Numbered from the stretch's first letter, positions 1 to 8,129 are shown. The stretch is DNA of 42,050 nt from Clostridiales bacterium DTU089 (GCA_001513045.1 LFSB01000038.1:1-42050), one strand, 5' to 3'. The notes: generated from the letters alone by a model not told the origin. Translations and numbers: made by a program.

Positions 1-70
1 CAGGTTTTTCCTATTCGCTACTCTTTTTTTAATTTTTGTAACACATCTATTGTAATCCTACAATTAGAGA

Positions 71-91
71 GAAAAAGCGCCTTAAAGGCAC
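71..91 (-). terminator. Intrinsic terminator of the HAD phosphatase gene
   Basis: Read on the minus strand, GTGCC, a 5-nt loop and GGCGC form a short hairpin (77-91) followed by TTTTTC (71-76). The TAA stop codon of the HAD gene (82-84) lies in the loop, so the terminator overlaps the end of the coding region. Seen directly; function inferred. The remaining bases 1-70 are AT-rich and show no gene. Confidence 0.6.
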
Positions 92-735
92 TTTTTCAAC
101 ACAATATCACAGATTTCGGAGGCCTCGGCGACAATATATGTCGCTCCGGAGCGCTCAAACTCCTCCCTGCTGCCGAAGCCGAAAAGCACTCCGGCACTGT
201 CGGTGCCCGCCTTGTTCGCGCCGTCGATGTCAAAGCAGCGGTCGCCTACCATGAGGGCGTTTTCCGCACTTACGCCGAGCGCTGCAAGCGCCGCGTTTAT
301 CGCGTCCGCCTTGTCCGGGCTTTTGTCCTCAAGGCGGATGCCGCGCACAAAATCGAAATATTGACTGATGTTGAAATATTCCAGCAGCTTTTCAACAAAA
401 ACCTGCGGCTTCGCGGAGGCAACCGCAATTTTTATTGAGCTTTCGTGCAGGCGTTTGAGTGCTTCGGCGATTCCGGGATATACGAAGGCCTCAAAAAGCC
501 CGGTGGTGCTGTAATATTCGCGGTAGGTTGTCATAAGCTCCTGCGCCTCATCATCCGAATCACAGTATCTGCGCAGGGTGTTGAAAAGAGGCGGACCGAT
601 ATATGTCGAAAGAACCTCCGAATCGGTTTCGTCCTTTCCTATGCTTTTGAGTGCGTAGTGTATGCCGTTGAAAACCCCCTGCGAGGTGTCGGCAACGGTT
701 CCGTCAAAGTCAAAAATAACCGCGGTATAGCTCAT
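82..735 (-). CDS. HAD-superfamily hydrolase, phosphoglycolate-phosphatase-like
   Basis: A 217-residue soluble protein of the haloacid dehalogenase superfamily (subfamily IA, HAD_2 type). Motif I is DFDGT near the N-terminus and holds the nucleophile and acid/base aspartates. An IGPPL sequence sits in the helical cap, as in Gph/PpaX-like enzymes. The motif III lysine lies in the ASAKPQ segment, and GDRCFDIDGA is motif IV, which binds Mg2+. Expected activity is hydrolysis of a small phosphate ester such as phosphoglycolate or pyrophosphate; the substrate cannot be read from sequence. The ATG overlaps the stop of the upstream GtrA-like gene by 4 nt (ATGA), with AAAGGA just upstream, so the two are probably translationally coupled. 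Family assignment is firm, substrate is not. Confidence 0.88.
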   Translation of the reverse strand: MSYTAVIFDFDGTVADTSQGVFNGIHYALKSIGKDETDSEVLSTYIGPPLFNTLRRYCDSDDEAQELMTTYREYYSTTGLFEAFVYPGIAEALKRLHESSIKIAVASAKPQVFVEKLLEYFNISQYFDFVRGIRLEDKSPDKADAINAALAALGVSAENALMVGDRCFDIDGANKAGTDSAGVLFGFGSREEFERSGATYIVAEASEICDIVLKKCL

Positions 736-1190
736 TTGCTTTCTTCCTTTTCTTTCTCCTGCTCTTTCCTTGCAAGGTCATTTGTATTCATGCTGTTGCG
801 GTAAACCACAAAGCGGCAATAGAGGAACTCCGTTACAAAGTTCAGCGCCATTGTGCAGCCGAGAACGATGTATTCATTGACTCCGCGGCTCTCAACAGCG
901 GCTCCGCCCCAGGTTGAAAGCGGGGTGAAAACGCAATAAAACAGCGCAATTTTAAGCATTGCAACAGGCACATTATTGGCTGATTTAAAGGTAAAGCGAC
1001 GGTTTACAGTGAAATTATAGAGCACCGACAACACCAGGGCGATAAGATACGCCGGCCAGTATGTCAGCTTTGCGACCTCGTTTAGCAGAGTAAACGACAC
1101 AACCTCGATAATGCCCGCCGACGCGGAAAACAGCGCAAACTTTATGCCCTGAATAACGTTTTGCCTTTTTGTAAGCTTTGTTTCGTTCAT
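732..1190 (-). CDS. GtrA-like polytopic membrane protein
   Basis: A 152-residue hydrophobic protein with four predicted membrane segments. The signature of the GtrA family is visible: a VSFTLLN segment in the first helix, YNFTVNRRFTF after the second, and a closing LYCRFVVY helix. GtrA proteins are associated with flipping or handling of undecaprenyl-phosphate-linked sugars for cell-surface glycan modification. The start is placed at the ATG at 1190 because AAAGGG lies 12 nt upstream. An in-frame ATG at 1211 would add seven residues but has no ribosome binding site. The C-terminus is a charged KEQEKEKEE tail. The downstream HAD gene overlaps by 4 nt. The glycan partner is unknown; no glycosyltransferase is adjacent. 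Confidence 0.82.
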   Translation of the reverse strand: MNETKLTKRQNVIQGIKFALFSASAGIIEVVSFTLLNEVAKLTYWPAYLIALVLSVLYNFTVNRRFTFKSANNVPVAMLKIALFYCVFTPLSTWGGAAVESRGVNEYIVLGCTMALNFVTEFLYCRFVVYRNSMNTNDLARKEQEKEKEESK

Positions 1191-1220
1191 AAAAAACAGG
1201 TTCCCTTTCATAAAAAAGTG

Positions 1221-1250
1221 TGATAAAATATAACATAAGCTATTTTATCA
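1221..1250. promoter_or_regulatory. Perfect inverted repeat between divergent gtrA-like and sirtuin genes
   Basis: TGATAAAATA (1221-1230) and TATTTTATCA (1241-1250) are exact reverse complements separated by 10 nt. A further half-copy, GGATAAAATC, lies at 1258-1267. The repeat is centred in the 93-nt gap between the two divergent genes, where promoters for both must lie. No T-tract follows it, so it looks like an operator rather than a terminator. No regulator can be assigned. Confidence 0.45.
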
Positions 1251-1283
1251 TACTTTCGGATAAAATCAAGGAGATGGTTGCAA

Positions 1284-2024
1284 ATGGATGCGCCGGACAT
1301 GATAGCCGAGCTTGCGCGGCTGATAAAAAACAGCTCCCGCGTTGTGTTTTTCGGCGGAGCGGGCGTGTCTACGGAGAGCGGAATACCCGACTTCCGCAGT
1401 GCACAGGGAATATTCAGGCAATCCGGCGAATATCCGCCTGAGGAGATAGTCAGTCACGACTTCTTTCTTGAGCACCCCGATGAGTTCTATAAATTTTACA
1501 CCGAAAAAATGATATTTACACAGGCAAAGCCGAATGCGGCACATCTCGCTCTTGCAAGGCTTGAGCGTGAGGGACACATCAGTGCGGTGGTTACACAGAA
1601 CATTGACGGACTTCACTCCGCGGCAGGCAGCAAAAACGTCTACGAGCTGCACGGCAAAATCCGTTCAAACCATTGCATGAAATGCAAAAAATTCCATCCG
1701 CTTGAAAGCGTGCTGTGCGGGGGCGTCCCGCGCTGTGAATGCGGAGGGCTTATAAAGCCCGACGTCGTGCTCTACGGCGAAATGCTTGATGAGAGCGTAA
1801 TCTCCGGCGCAGTCGATGCCATATCCGACGCCGAGGTTCTGATAATCGGGGGGACCTCGCTGAATGTATATCCCGCCTCGGGTCTTGTGAGGTATTTCCG
1901 GGGCAGCTCACTTGTGCTTATCAACAAAACCCCCACCGGTGCGGATTCGGCAGCGGATATTGTAATACGCGAGCCGATAGGCGAGGTGTTTGAAAAAATT
2001 ATGAAGGAGCTTGACTTATCATGA
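1284..2024 (+). CDS. Sirtuin, NAD-dependent protein deacylase (Sir2 family)
   Basis: A 246-residue sirtuin that removes acyl groups from protein lysines using NAD+, giving nicotinamide and O-acyl-ADP-ribose. The NAD-binding GAGVSTESGIPDFRS segment, the TQNIDGLH motif and the catalytic His in ELHG (about residue 123) are all present. The zinc module has CMKC and then RCECGG, a Cys-x-Cys spacing at the second pair. KPDVVLYGE and GGTSLNVYPASG complete the Rossmann fold. Length is normal for bacterial class U/III sirtuins. AAGGAG at 1269-1274 is correctly spaced for the ATG at 1284, so an in-frame TTG at 1278 is rejected. It overlaps the next gene by 4 nt. Assignment is firm; acyl preference is unknown. 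Confidence 0.93.
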   Translation: MDAPDMIAELARLIKNSSRVVFFGGAGVSTESGIPDFRSAQGIFRQSGEYPPEEIVSHDFFLEHPDEFYKFYTEKMIFTQAKPNAAHLALARLEREGHISAVVTQNIDGLHSAAGSKNVYELHGKIRSNHCMKCKKFHPLESVLCGGVPRCECGGLIKPDVVLYGEMLDESVISGAVDAISDAEVLIIGGTSLNVYPASGLVRYFRGSSLVLINKTPTGADSAADIVIREPIGEVFEKIMKELDLS

Positions 2025-3241
2025 AAAGGGTCATCAAAATTTCAGCCGTGATTATTGCGGCTGTACTGCTGCTTTTGCAGCCGTGTGCGGCGGCACACAT
2101 ATCCGACAGTGACGGAAACATCTCGGCGCTCAAATTCAATTCGGACGGAAAGTTTACAATACTTCAGATTTCCGACCCGCAGGACGACGGCACCCCCAGA
2201 AGCGCTCTGCTTGAGGCAATGGAGCGTTCATATGACATAGTCGAGCCTGACCTCGTGGTATTCACGGGCGACATGGTGCTCGGAAAAATCGAAAAGGGCA
2301 AATCGATTGAAGTAAAATATGCGGCGGTTAAAGCTGCAATAGATGCGTATATAAAGCCCATCGAGGAGCGCGGAATCCCCTTCGCCGTGGTCTTCGGCAA
2401 TCATGACGACCAGTGCGGCGTAACCAAGGCGCAGCAGGTGGAAATGTACCGCAGCTACAAGGGCTGCATCGGCTTCAACCTTACGGATGAAACCCTCGAT
2501 TACGGCACCTATAACATACCGATACTTGACTCCGCCGGCGAAAAAACCGCCTACAATCTCTGGATGGTGGACTCTGCGGGTAACGGCAGGGATGGAAAAT
2601 ACTACGAATATGTAAGCGAAAACACCATCGGTTGGTATACTCAGACAAGCGAGCTGCTCAAGCGCGCAAACGGCGGCGAGCCGGTGTATTCGCTGATGTT
2701 CCAGCACATACCGGTGCCGGAAATATATGAGCTGCTCAACGAGGCTTCGGCGGACACCGACGGCGCGGTTGAAAAGAACGGAAAATATTACACCCTGAAC
2801 ACCGGTCTTGCAAACGGCTATCTCGGCGAAGGCCCCTGCCCCTGTGAGGAAAATTTCGGTGAGTTTGACGCAATCGTTGCGGGCGGCGACGTCTCCGCGA
2901 TTATTTTCGGTCATGACCATGTAAACAGCTTTGTCGGCACTCTGCGCGGCGTGGATATCGTACAGACCCCGGGCATATCGCTTCTTTCCTACGGCGACAG
3001 CAAGGCAAGAGGTGTCCGCGTTTTTGAAATTGACGAAAACAATCCGAAAAGCTATTCAACACATACTCTTTCCTATTTTGACCTTATGCCCGGCGGCATC
3101 AGCTCGCGCATAAAGCTGCTGTTCCAAGCGGATGAATTTATTCCCGCCAAGATAGCGGTTATCGCCGTACCGTGCCTTGCCGCGGTTGTCATACTCGCGG
3201 TGCTCGGAATCAAAAAGCTCAGAAAGAAAAAACACTCATGA
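2021..3241 (+). CDS. Secreted, membrane-anchored calcineurin-like metallophosphoesterase
   Basis: A 406-residue protein with an N-terminal signal sequence (hydrophobic core about 7-20) and a C-terminal transmembrane segment followed by a KKLRKKK cytoplasmic tail. The catalytic domain should therefore face outward. Metallophosphoesterase motifs appear in order: SDPQDD (about 51-56), TGDM (82-85), FGNHDD (125-130), FQHIP, and FGHDHVNSF. This order resembles the Dcr2-like branch. The first motif reads Asp-x-Gln instead of the common Asp-x-His, as in the paralogue at 9654-10832. Probable substrates are extracellular phosphomonoesters or diesters. The ATG overlaps the sirtuin stop, and AAGGAG lies in the sirtuin 3' end. 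The family is certain, the substrate unknown. Confidence 0.87.
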   Translation: MKRVIKISAVIIAAVLLLLQPCAAAHISDSDGNISALKFNSDGKFTILQISDPQDDGTPRSALLEAMERSYDIVEPDLVVFTGDMVLGKIEKGKSIEVKYAAVKAAIDAYIKPIEERGIPFAVVFGNHDDQCGVTKAQQVEMYRSYKGCIGFNLTDETLDYGTYNIPILDSAGEKTAYNLWMVDSAGNGRDGKYYEYVSENTIGWYTQTSELLKRANGGEPVYSLMFQHIPVPEIYELLNEASADTDGAVEKNGKYYTLNTGLANGYLGEGPCPCEENFGEFDAIVAGGDVSAIIFGHDHVNSFVGTLRGVDIVQTPGISLLSYGDSKARGVRVFEIDENNPKSYSTHTLSYFDLMPGGISSRIKLLFQADEFIPAKIAVIAVPCLAAVVILAVLGIKKLRKKKHS

Positions 3242-4059
3242 AAACACTCTATATTTCCGACCTTGACGGAACTCTTCTGAATGAAAATGTAGAAATATCG
3301 GAATTCACCCGGAAGACCGTAAACTCGCTGTGCGAAAAAGGGCTTTGCTTCAGCATCGCCACGGCAAGAACCGCCGCAACTGTCGGACGGCTGCTGTCCG
3401 GCATGAAGACGGGCGCACCGGCAGTGCTCATGAACGGAGCGTGCATATACGACCTTGAAAAAGGGGAATATGTGAAAACCGAGCCGATAAGCGGAGCTGC
3501 CCTTTCCGGACTTCTCTCGGCGGTGGATTCCGCACACCTGTCCGGTTTTGTTTATACCGTTGACGACGGCAAGCTTCACACCTATTACACCGACATGACA
3601 AACGCCGCCGCAAAAAGCTTCATGACAGAGCGCATAATGAAATTCGGCAAGGTTTTTACTCAGCTTGACAGCTTTTCCGAATGCGCGGAAAAGAACGTTG
3701 TGTACTATTCGGTTGTTGACCTTAAAGAGCGTCTGCTGCCGGTGTATGAAAAGCTCAAATGCGTTGACTCGCTTCACGTGGAGTTCTATCCCGACATATA
3801 TGAAAAAAACTTCTGGTTTCTTGAGGCGGCGTCCGTGCGCGCTTCAAAATTCAACGCCGTAAATTTTTTGCGCGAGAGCTGCGGGTTCGATTTTATTGTC
3901 GGCTTCGGCGACAACCTCAACGACCTGCCTTTGTTTTCGGCATGTGACGAGTGCTGTGCGGTGGCAAACGCCCACGAGCAGGTAAAATCCGCCGCTACGC
4001 GTATAATCGGAGCGAACGGCGAGGACGCGGTTGCAAAGTATCTGCTTGAGGTCTTTTAA
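3238..4059 (+). CDS. Cof-type HAD-IIB sugar-phosphate/flavin-phosphate phosphatase family protein
   Basis: A 273-residue HAD subfamily IIB protein. Motif I is SDLDGTLL at residues 6-13, motif II lies around SIATARTAA, an alpha/beta cap spans the middle, and GFGDNLNDLPLF is motif IV. Cof-like enzymes dephosphorylate sugar phosphates, FMN or pyridoxal phosphate; here the substrate cannot be told. The ATG at 3238 overlaps the metallophosphoesterase stop by 4 nt and begins directly with the family N-terminus (MKTLYISDLDG). An earlier in-frame ATG at 3172 lies inside the upstream gene and is rejected. It is the last gene of the sirtuin-phosphoesterase-HAD operon and is followed by a terminator. 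Confidence 0.86.
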   Translation: MKTLYISDLDGTLLNENVEISEFTRKTVNSLCEKGLCFSIATARTAATVGRLLSGMKTGAPAVLMNGACIYDLEKGEYVKTEPISGAALSGLLSAVDSAHLSGFVYTVDDGKLHTYYTDMTNAAAKSFMTERIMKFGKVFTQLDSFSECAEKNVVYYSVVDLKERLLPVYEKLKCVDSLHVEFYPDIYEKNFWFLEAASVRASKFNAVNFLRESCGFDFIVGFGDNLNDLPLFSACDECCAVANAHEQVKSAATRIIGANGEDAVAKYLLEVF

Positions 4060-4091
4060 CTGCGTCGTTTACGCAGACAAACAAAGAAACA

Positions 4092-4130
4092 GCCTGCAAT
4101 CCCAAAGGATTGCAGGCTTGCTTTATTTTT
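4092..4130. terminator. Bidirectional intrinsic terminator between convergent genes
   Basis: GCCTGCAATCC (4092-4102), loop CAAA, GGATTGCAGGC (4107-4117), then TTGCTTTATTTTT serve the plus-strand HAD gene. On the minus strand the hairpin is followed by TGTTTCTTTGT and can serve the PHP gene. A smaller hairpin, CTGCGT-CGTTT-ACGCAG (4060-4076), lies directly after the HAD stop codon. Confidence 0.85.
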
Positions 4131-4141
4131 CAGACAATCAA

Positions 4142-5512
4142 TCAGCCGCCGAGATGTTTAAGGTTTTCCCAGCCGGTTCTGATGGGCGAATCCTCCGCTA
4201 TAATGCTGTTGAGAAGGCTGATGATAATGCGGATTATTCTTGAATAATCAACCGTATCCGGAACGTCAACTCTGTCAAGCGTCTGTCCGCTCACCTCTGT
4301 GGTGAACGGCTGCACGAACAGCACTCCGCCGGGGCCGGTGAGATAGGCTCTGACATAGCAGCCGACCTCGTCGGAATACTCGTCAAGGTCTATCGTTGCG
4401 CCGGTTGCGATTATTTTGCCGTCGGAAACCCATGTTACGGCGTCATAATTTTCCGCGTCAATCGTGATTGTGTCCGCATTGTCGTCAACCGTAATGCGAT
4501 TGACTGTCGGTGCCGCACCCTCGCCCTTGAACTCGTTGCCGATTTCCCAGTTTGAGTACTGGCTGAACGAGAAGAAGGTTCCGTTTTCCATGCTGTCGCG
4601 GAAGGCGTCAACCGTAAGCTCCGGCATCCAATGTATGGTGTAAGCACGGTCATACTCGCCCGCGGAATGAGCGTCGCTGAAGGTGAAGGACCACGGCACT
4701 CTGCCGTAAGGGATTGTTGTTTTGAGAATATTGTCGTAAAGTATGCGGTCGTAGGTCGTGTGTGTGTCCGAGCCGCTTGCAAGACCCATACCGAGGCAGG
4801 ACGAATAGTCAAGGAATATCCTTGAAAACTTGTTTACATAGAACGGGTCGGAGGATATCGACGGGTCCTCCTTGCTGTATGCCTGAGTGTAGTTGCCGAG
4901 ATGGTCAAGGAAGGTTATGCCGCCTCTTGCGTCAACCTCTTTTACGGGAGTTTCGTAATCGCCGTCAATGCCGATAAGCCCCTGACCGTAGTCGGCAAAA
5001 TATCCGTTAAGGTGACTGTTGCTGGGAACCGCTCCGTTAAGCTCAACTCCGGTGGTGATTTCGAGCATCGGCCTTCCGTCGCGTCCGACACCCGTAAGTA
5101 TCTCCTGACGGCGCTGGCTCGTGAGCGGAACTATGGGAAGCATGCCCGTGCGGTCCTTTTTGATAAGGCGCATGATTTCGACCGGCTCGGGAGCAACATC
5201 CCACGCCGTGCCGAGAGTCATATGGTCTGTGACAGCAAGGATGTCATAGTCAAGACGGTAATGCTCCTCTATTACTTCGTTGAGGGGAAGCTCGCCGTCA
5301 CTGACGTTGGAATGGCAGTGAAGCTGTGTCTTATAGCCCTTCCACTCATCCCAATCGACATCGGCATAGGCGTTTCCGATTGTGTAATCGTAATCTCCGG
5401 CGGATGCCGCCGCAACGACTGCCGCCGAGCAGGTAATGGACGGAACGCCCACCATTGAGAACGCCAGCATAAGCGCAACTGCGGTTTTGAATATTCGTGT
5501 ACCGTTTTTCAC
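4142..5512 (-). CDS. Secreted PHP-domain (polymerase and histidinol phosphatase fold) protein
   Basis: A 456-residue protein with a signal peptide (hydrophobic core about 11-24, small-residue region ending near 36). A PHP metal-dependent hydrolase domain follows: LHCHSNVSDG (His65, His67, Asp72) and DILAVTDH (Asp96, His97) are the first metal-binding motifs. GSDTH in the middle supplies a later one. PHP domains hydrolyse phosphoesters, but the extracytoplasmic members are poorly characterised. The C-terminal third is beta-rich, with a WVSDGK segment, and carries no named domain that I recognise. The start is the GTG at 5512: AAGGAGG is 8 nt upstream, whereas an in-frame TTG at 5518 is too close to it. 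A strong promoter precedes it. Fold assignment is good, function unknown. Confidence 0.8.
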   Translation of the reverse strand: MKNGTRIFKTAVALMLAFSMVGVPSITCSAAVVAAASAGDYDYTIGNAYADVDWDEWKGYKTQLHCHSNVSDGELPLNEVIEEHYRLDYDILAVTDHMTLGTAWDVAPEPVEIMRLIKKDRTGMLPIVPLTSQRRQEILTGVGRDGRPMLEITTGVELNGAVPSNSHLNGYFADYGQGLIGIDGDYETPVKEVDARGGITFLDHLGNYTQAYSKEDPSISSDPFYVNKFSRIFLDYSSCLGMGLASGSDTHTTYDRILYDNILKTTIPYGRVPWSFTFSDAHSAGEYDRAYTIHWMPELTVDAFRDSMENGTFFSFSQYSNWEIGNEFKGEGAAPTVNRITVDDNADTITIDAENYDAVTWVSDGKIIATGATIDLDEYSDEVGCYVRAYLTGPGGVLFVQPFTTEVSGQTLDRVDVPDTVDYSRIIRIIISLLNSIIAEDSPIRTGWENLKHLGG

Positions 5513-5550
5513 TTGCAATGCCTCCTTATAAAATAAAATTATCCGACAAC

Positions 5551-5579
5551 ATTATAATTGCTTTGAGACGAAAAGTCAA
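5551..5579 (-). promoter_or_regulatory. Sigma-A promoter of the PHP-domain gene
   Basis: On the minus strand TTGACT (5574-5579), a 17-nt spacer and a perfect TATAAT (5551-5556) lie about 40 nt upstream of the GTG start. Near-consensus match. Confidence 0.75.
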
Positions 5580-5587
5580 ACATAAAA

Positions 5588-5866
5588 TCAGATGCTGCGG
5601 AAACATAAAAACGCGGCAACCGCAAGCATTGCGTGCACAGCGGCCAGCGCCGGCAACCCCGTCATAAATTTGCGATGCCTTGTTTTATGACGAATAAGCA
5701 GCATTGTTATATACATTGCCGCCGCTCCCCCGGCGGCTCCCGAAAGCATGAGCACTCTTTCCGGTACGCGGTGCCTTTTGAGTGACTTCGAGGCAAGCTT
5801 GTCGTAAACCGTCATGAGCACACAAATCACCGACACGGACAAAACATATATTGCGGCAATTTTCAT
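5588..5866 (-). CDS. DUF1294 small membrane protein
   Basis: A 92-residue protein with three hydrophobic segments. The DUF1294 signature is clear: YDKLASK, then RVPERVLML, a glycine-rich SGAAGGAAAMY turn, and RHKTRHRKF. The biochemical role of DUF1294 proteins is unknown. The ATG at 5866 shares one base with the TGA of the upstream pyrophosphatase gene (TGATG), an arrangement typical of termination-reinitiation, with AGGAAAG upstream as its ribosome binding site. An in-frame TTG one codon earlier is less likely. It is the last gene of the minus-strand pair with ppa. Confidence 0.8.
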   Translation of the reverse strand: MKIAAIYVLSVSVICVLMTVYDKLASKSLKRHRVPERVLMLSGAAGGAAAMYITMLLIRHKTRHRKFMTGLPALAAVHAMLAVAAFLCFRSI

Positions 5867-6420
5867 CAAAGGTCTTTCCTTTGCGGCTTTTTGTTTCCGA
5901 ATTTTGCATTATAGCTCTCTATGCACTCGCGCACGATGTCTATCGCCGCAAGCTCATCCTTCGCCTCATCTATGGCGGTGGTCTTTCCCTCAAGGGTTTT
6001 ATACACCGAGAAGAAATGTATCATCTCGTCAAATATGTGATGCGGAAGCTGATTTATCGAGGTGTAGCTGTTATACATCGGGTCGTTAAAGGGTATCGCT
6101 ATTATTTTTTCGTCCGCCATGCCGCCGTCAACCATTGAAATTACGCCTATCGGATAGCAGCGCACCAGCGAGGAGGGATATATCTGCTCCGAGCACAGCA
6201 CAAGCACATCGAGCGGGTCGTTGTCCGATGCGTATGTGCGCGGGATAAAGCCGTAGTTTGCGGGATAGTGCGTGGAGGTGTAGAGTATGCGGTCAAGCAT
6301 CATAAGTCCGGTTTCCTTGTCAAGCTCGTACTTATTCTTGCTGCCCTTTGTAATTTCGATTACCGCGTAGAAGTCGCTCGGCGTCACCCTTTCGGGCGCT
6401 ATGTCATGCCAGATGTTCAA
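5866..6420 (-). CDS. ppa: Inorganic pyrophosphatase, family I
   Basis: A 184-residue soluble enzyme that hydrolyses pyrophosphate to two phosphates and so drives biosynthetic reactions that release PPi. The family I signature DNDPLDVLVL supplies the Mg2+-binding aspartates. HYPANYGFIPRTYASD precedes it and contains the active-site Tyr/Arg region. The N-terminus, MNIWHDIAPERVTPSDF, is typical of the family. The start is TTG at 6420, supported by GGGAG 8 nt upstream. The stop overlaps the DUF1294 start by one base, so both are probably translated from one message. The upstream gene (6478-8109) has the same orientation with a 57-nt gap. Assignment is firm. Confidence 0.93.
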   Translation of the reverse strand: MNIWHDIAPERVTPSDFYAVIEITKGSKNKYELDKETGLMMLDRILYTSTHYPANYGFIPRTYASDNDPLDVLVLCSEQIYPSSLVRCYPIGVISMVDGGMADEKIIAIPFNDPMYNSYTSINQLPHHIFDEMIHFFSVYKTLEGKTTAIDEAKDELAAIDIVRECIESYNAKFGNKKPQRKDL

Positions 6421-6477
6421 AATTTTCTACTCCCTTTCGCCCTTGGAAACCGGGCATAAATATATCATCGGTCCTTG

Positions 6478-8109
6478 CTAAAACAGGTTGCGGTCAAACA
6501 CAAGTATCGTATAACCGCTTTGCTGTATGGTTTTTTGCGCAAATTTTATCAGGCTTCTGCCATTGATGCTGCTTTCGAGGGTTGCAAGCTCCGAGCGCGT
6601 AAGCAGCAGAAAATAATTTTCCTGCCCCGGCTGCGCGTCAAACCACGAGCGCTCAGATTGATAAATATATTTTTCACAACCCGTGGAGGGTTCTATTTTT
6701 ACATTTCTTACCTTCACCTGCGAATCGGAAATGACGGTTATCGCCTGAGAATACCAGAATGTGGCATAGCCGTAGGTCAGGTCGTTTTCTTCAAGCGTAC
6801 GCGCAAGGACATGCAAATCGTTGTCCCTGCCGTAATCCGCCGGCATGAGAGCAATTGTACCCGCGGACACAAGTCCTCCGGCGGTGAGCACCGCAAGCAC
6901 CGCAACCGAAAAACGAACCCCCATCGGCGTCCTCCGGGATATCCAATATCTTGCCATCGCCATGCTCAGCAGAGCCGTTGCGCCGAGCATCGGTGTAAGT
7001 CTCCAGTTGGCATTGCCTATAACACCGACCACAAAGCCGAGCATTATGGCTATAATAACACCCCAGCAAAGCCATATCAGCAGCTTGAGCCGGTTGTCTT
7101 TTATCTTTTTATACTCAAAAAGCGATGCCACCGGAACAATCAGCAGCACCGTGCCGACCGCCGTACGCAGCATATCCGCTACGGCATCAAACGCAAGCAG
7201 ATAATCCCCCTTTGCGACCTGAACCCCGAGAAGCGAAAACCACATTTTCGGAAAGCTGAGAATATTGTCAACCCACTGGTCAAGTGCCGAAAAAATCGAG
7301 TATCCGCTCAGATATCCGGAATATACGTTGCCGCGCAGCAGCGCGCACACAAGCATTCCCGCCCCTGCGGAAGCCGCCGTAATGGCAATAAGCACAAAAT
7401 AACGGATGTTCTGTGCGCCGAAAAACGGGTGCTCCGAATCAAAAAAGCAATAGGCCGCAAGGCAGAAAAGCACCGGAGCGATGTATATTACGAGCGACTG
7501 AAGTCCGTTGAAGGCGGTCAGCGCCGTAAACGCCGCAAACACCGCCGGCAGAATATATTTTTTCGCCGTCCCTGCGCCGGGTTTGTCAATAATGTCCAGC
7601 CAGCGCAGAATAAGGCCTCCGCCGACAAAGCAGAAAAGCAGCCCGAGGCTGTAATATATTGTGTGCCCCCAGAATATCTCGCGCAGCTTGTCGCTTGATG
7701 ACATGAGCATCAGAAAAAGCGACGTCACGGACAGCGTCCATGTCCAATTGAAGCGCAGCGAACGCAGAAAAAACATGAGCGCCGCCATAAAGCATACGGC
7801 AAAAATCACCATTCCGATTACGTGAGTGGTCATGCTTATTCCGAATACCGGTATAAACGGGAGCATAAACAGTGACGTGCCGAACGGCAGCAACGCCGCA
7901 TAATAAAAATCCTCGCTGAAAAGCTTTCCCGAATCATAGGATGCCTGCGCCCACAGCAGGGTGTCTGTACAGTCCGAATGAAAATAACCCTCCGCCGGAA
8001 AGACGGTGTAGTATATTACAAGTCCCGCCGCCGCAATTGCGGCCGTAAGCGAAAAAACGAAAAAAATCCTTTTCAACACGGGGCCTTCGCAAAACCTTTT
8101 CAAGCGCAT
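6478..8109 (-). CDS. Large polytopic membrane protein, GT-C glycosyltransferase-like
   Basis: A 543-residue integral membrane protein with roughly 11-12 hydrophobic helices. A first extracytoplasmic loop carries acidic residues in FHSDCTDTLLWAQ (about residues 43-55), and the C-terminal part is a soluble domain of about 120 residues. This topology, with aspartates in the first outer loop, is that of GT-C enzymes using lipid-linked sugar donors (PMT/ArnT-like). I cannot name a specific family, so the function is an inference from topology. ATG start with AAGGGACG 7 nt upstream, and an extended -10 promoter 20-48 nt upstream. No partner glycosyltransferase lies next to it; the GtrA-like gene is about 5 kb away. 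Confidence 0.7.
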   Translation of the reverse strand: MRLKRFCEGPVLKRIFFVFSLTAAIAAAGLVIYYTVFPAEGYFHSDCTDTLLWAQASYDSGKLFSEDFYYAALLPFGTSLFMLPFIPVFGISMTTHVIGMVIFAVCFMAALMFFLRSLRFNWTWTLSVTSLFLMLMSSSDKLREIFWGHTIYYSLGLLFCFVGGGLILRWLDIIDKPGAGTAKKYILPAVFAAFTALTAFNGLQSLVIYIAPVLFCLAAYCFFDSEHPFFGAQNIRYFVLIAITAASAGAGMLVCALLRGNVYSGYLSGYSIFSALDQWVDNILSFPKMWFSLLGVQVAKGDYLLAFDAVADMLRTAVGTVLLIVPVASLFEYKKIKDNRLKLLIWLCWGVIIAIMLGFVVGVIGNANWRLTPMLGATALLSMAMARYWISRRTPMGVRFSVAVLAVLTAGGLVSAGTIALMPADYGRDNDLHVLARTLEENDLTYGYATFWYSQAITVISDSQVKVRNVKIEPSTGCEKYIYQSERSWFDAQPGQENYFLLLTRSELATLESSINGRSLIKFAQKTIQQSGYTILVFDRNLF

Positions 8110-8129
8110 TCACGTCCCTTCAGCTTTTT

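Noticed and set aside
6475-7698. Open frame of 407 codons on the plus strand, opposite the GT-C-like gene
   Set aside because: Arg/Lys/His-rich composition with no domain, and antisense to a well-formed membrane protein with promoter and ribosome site.
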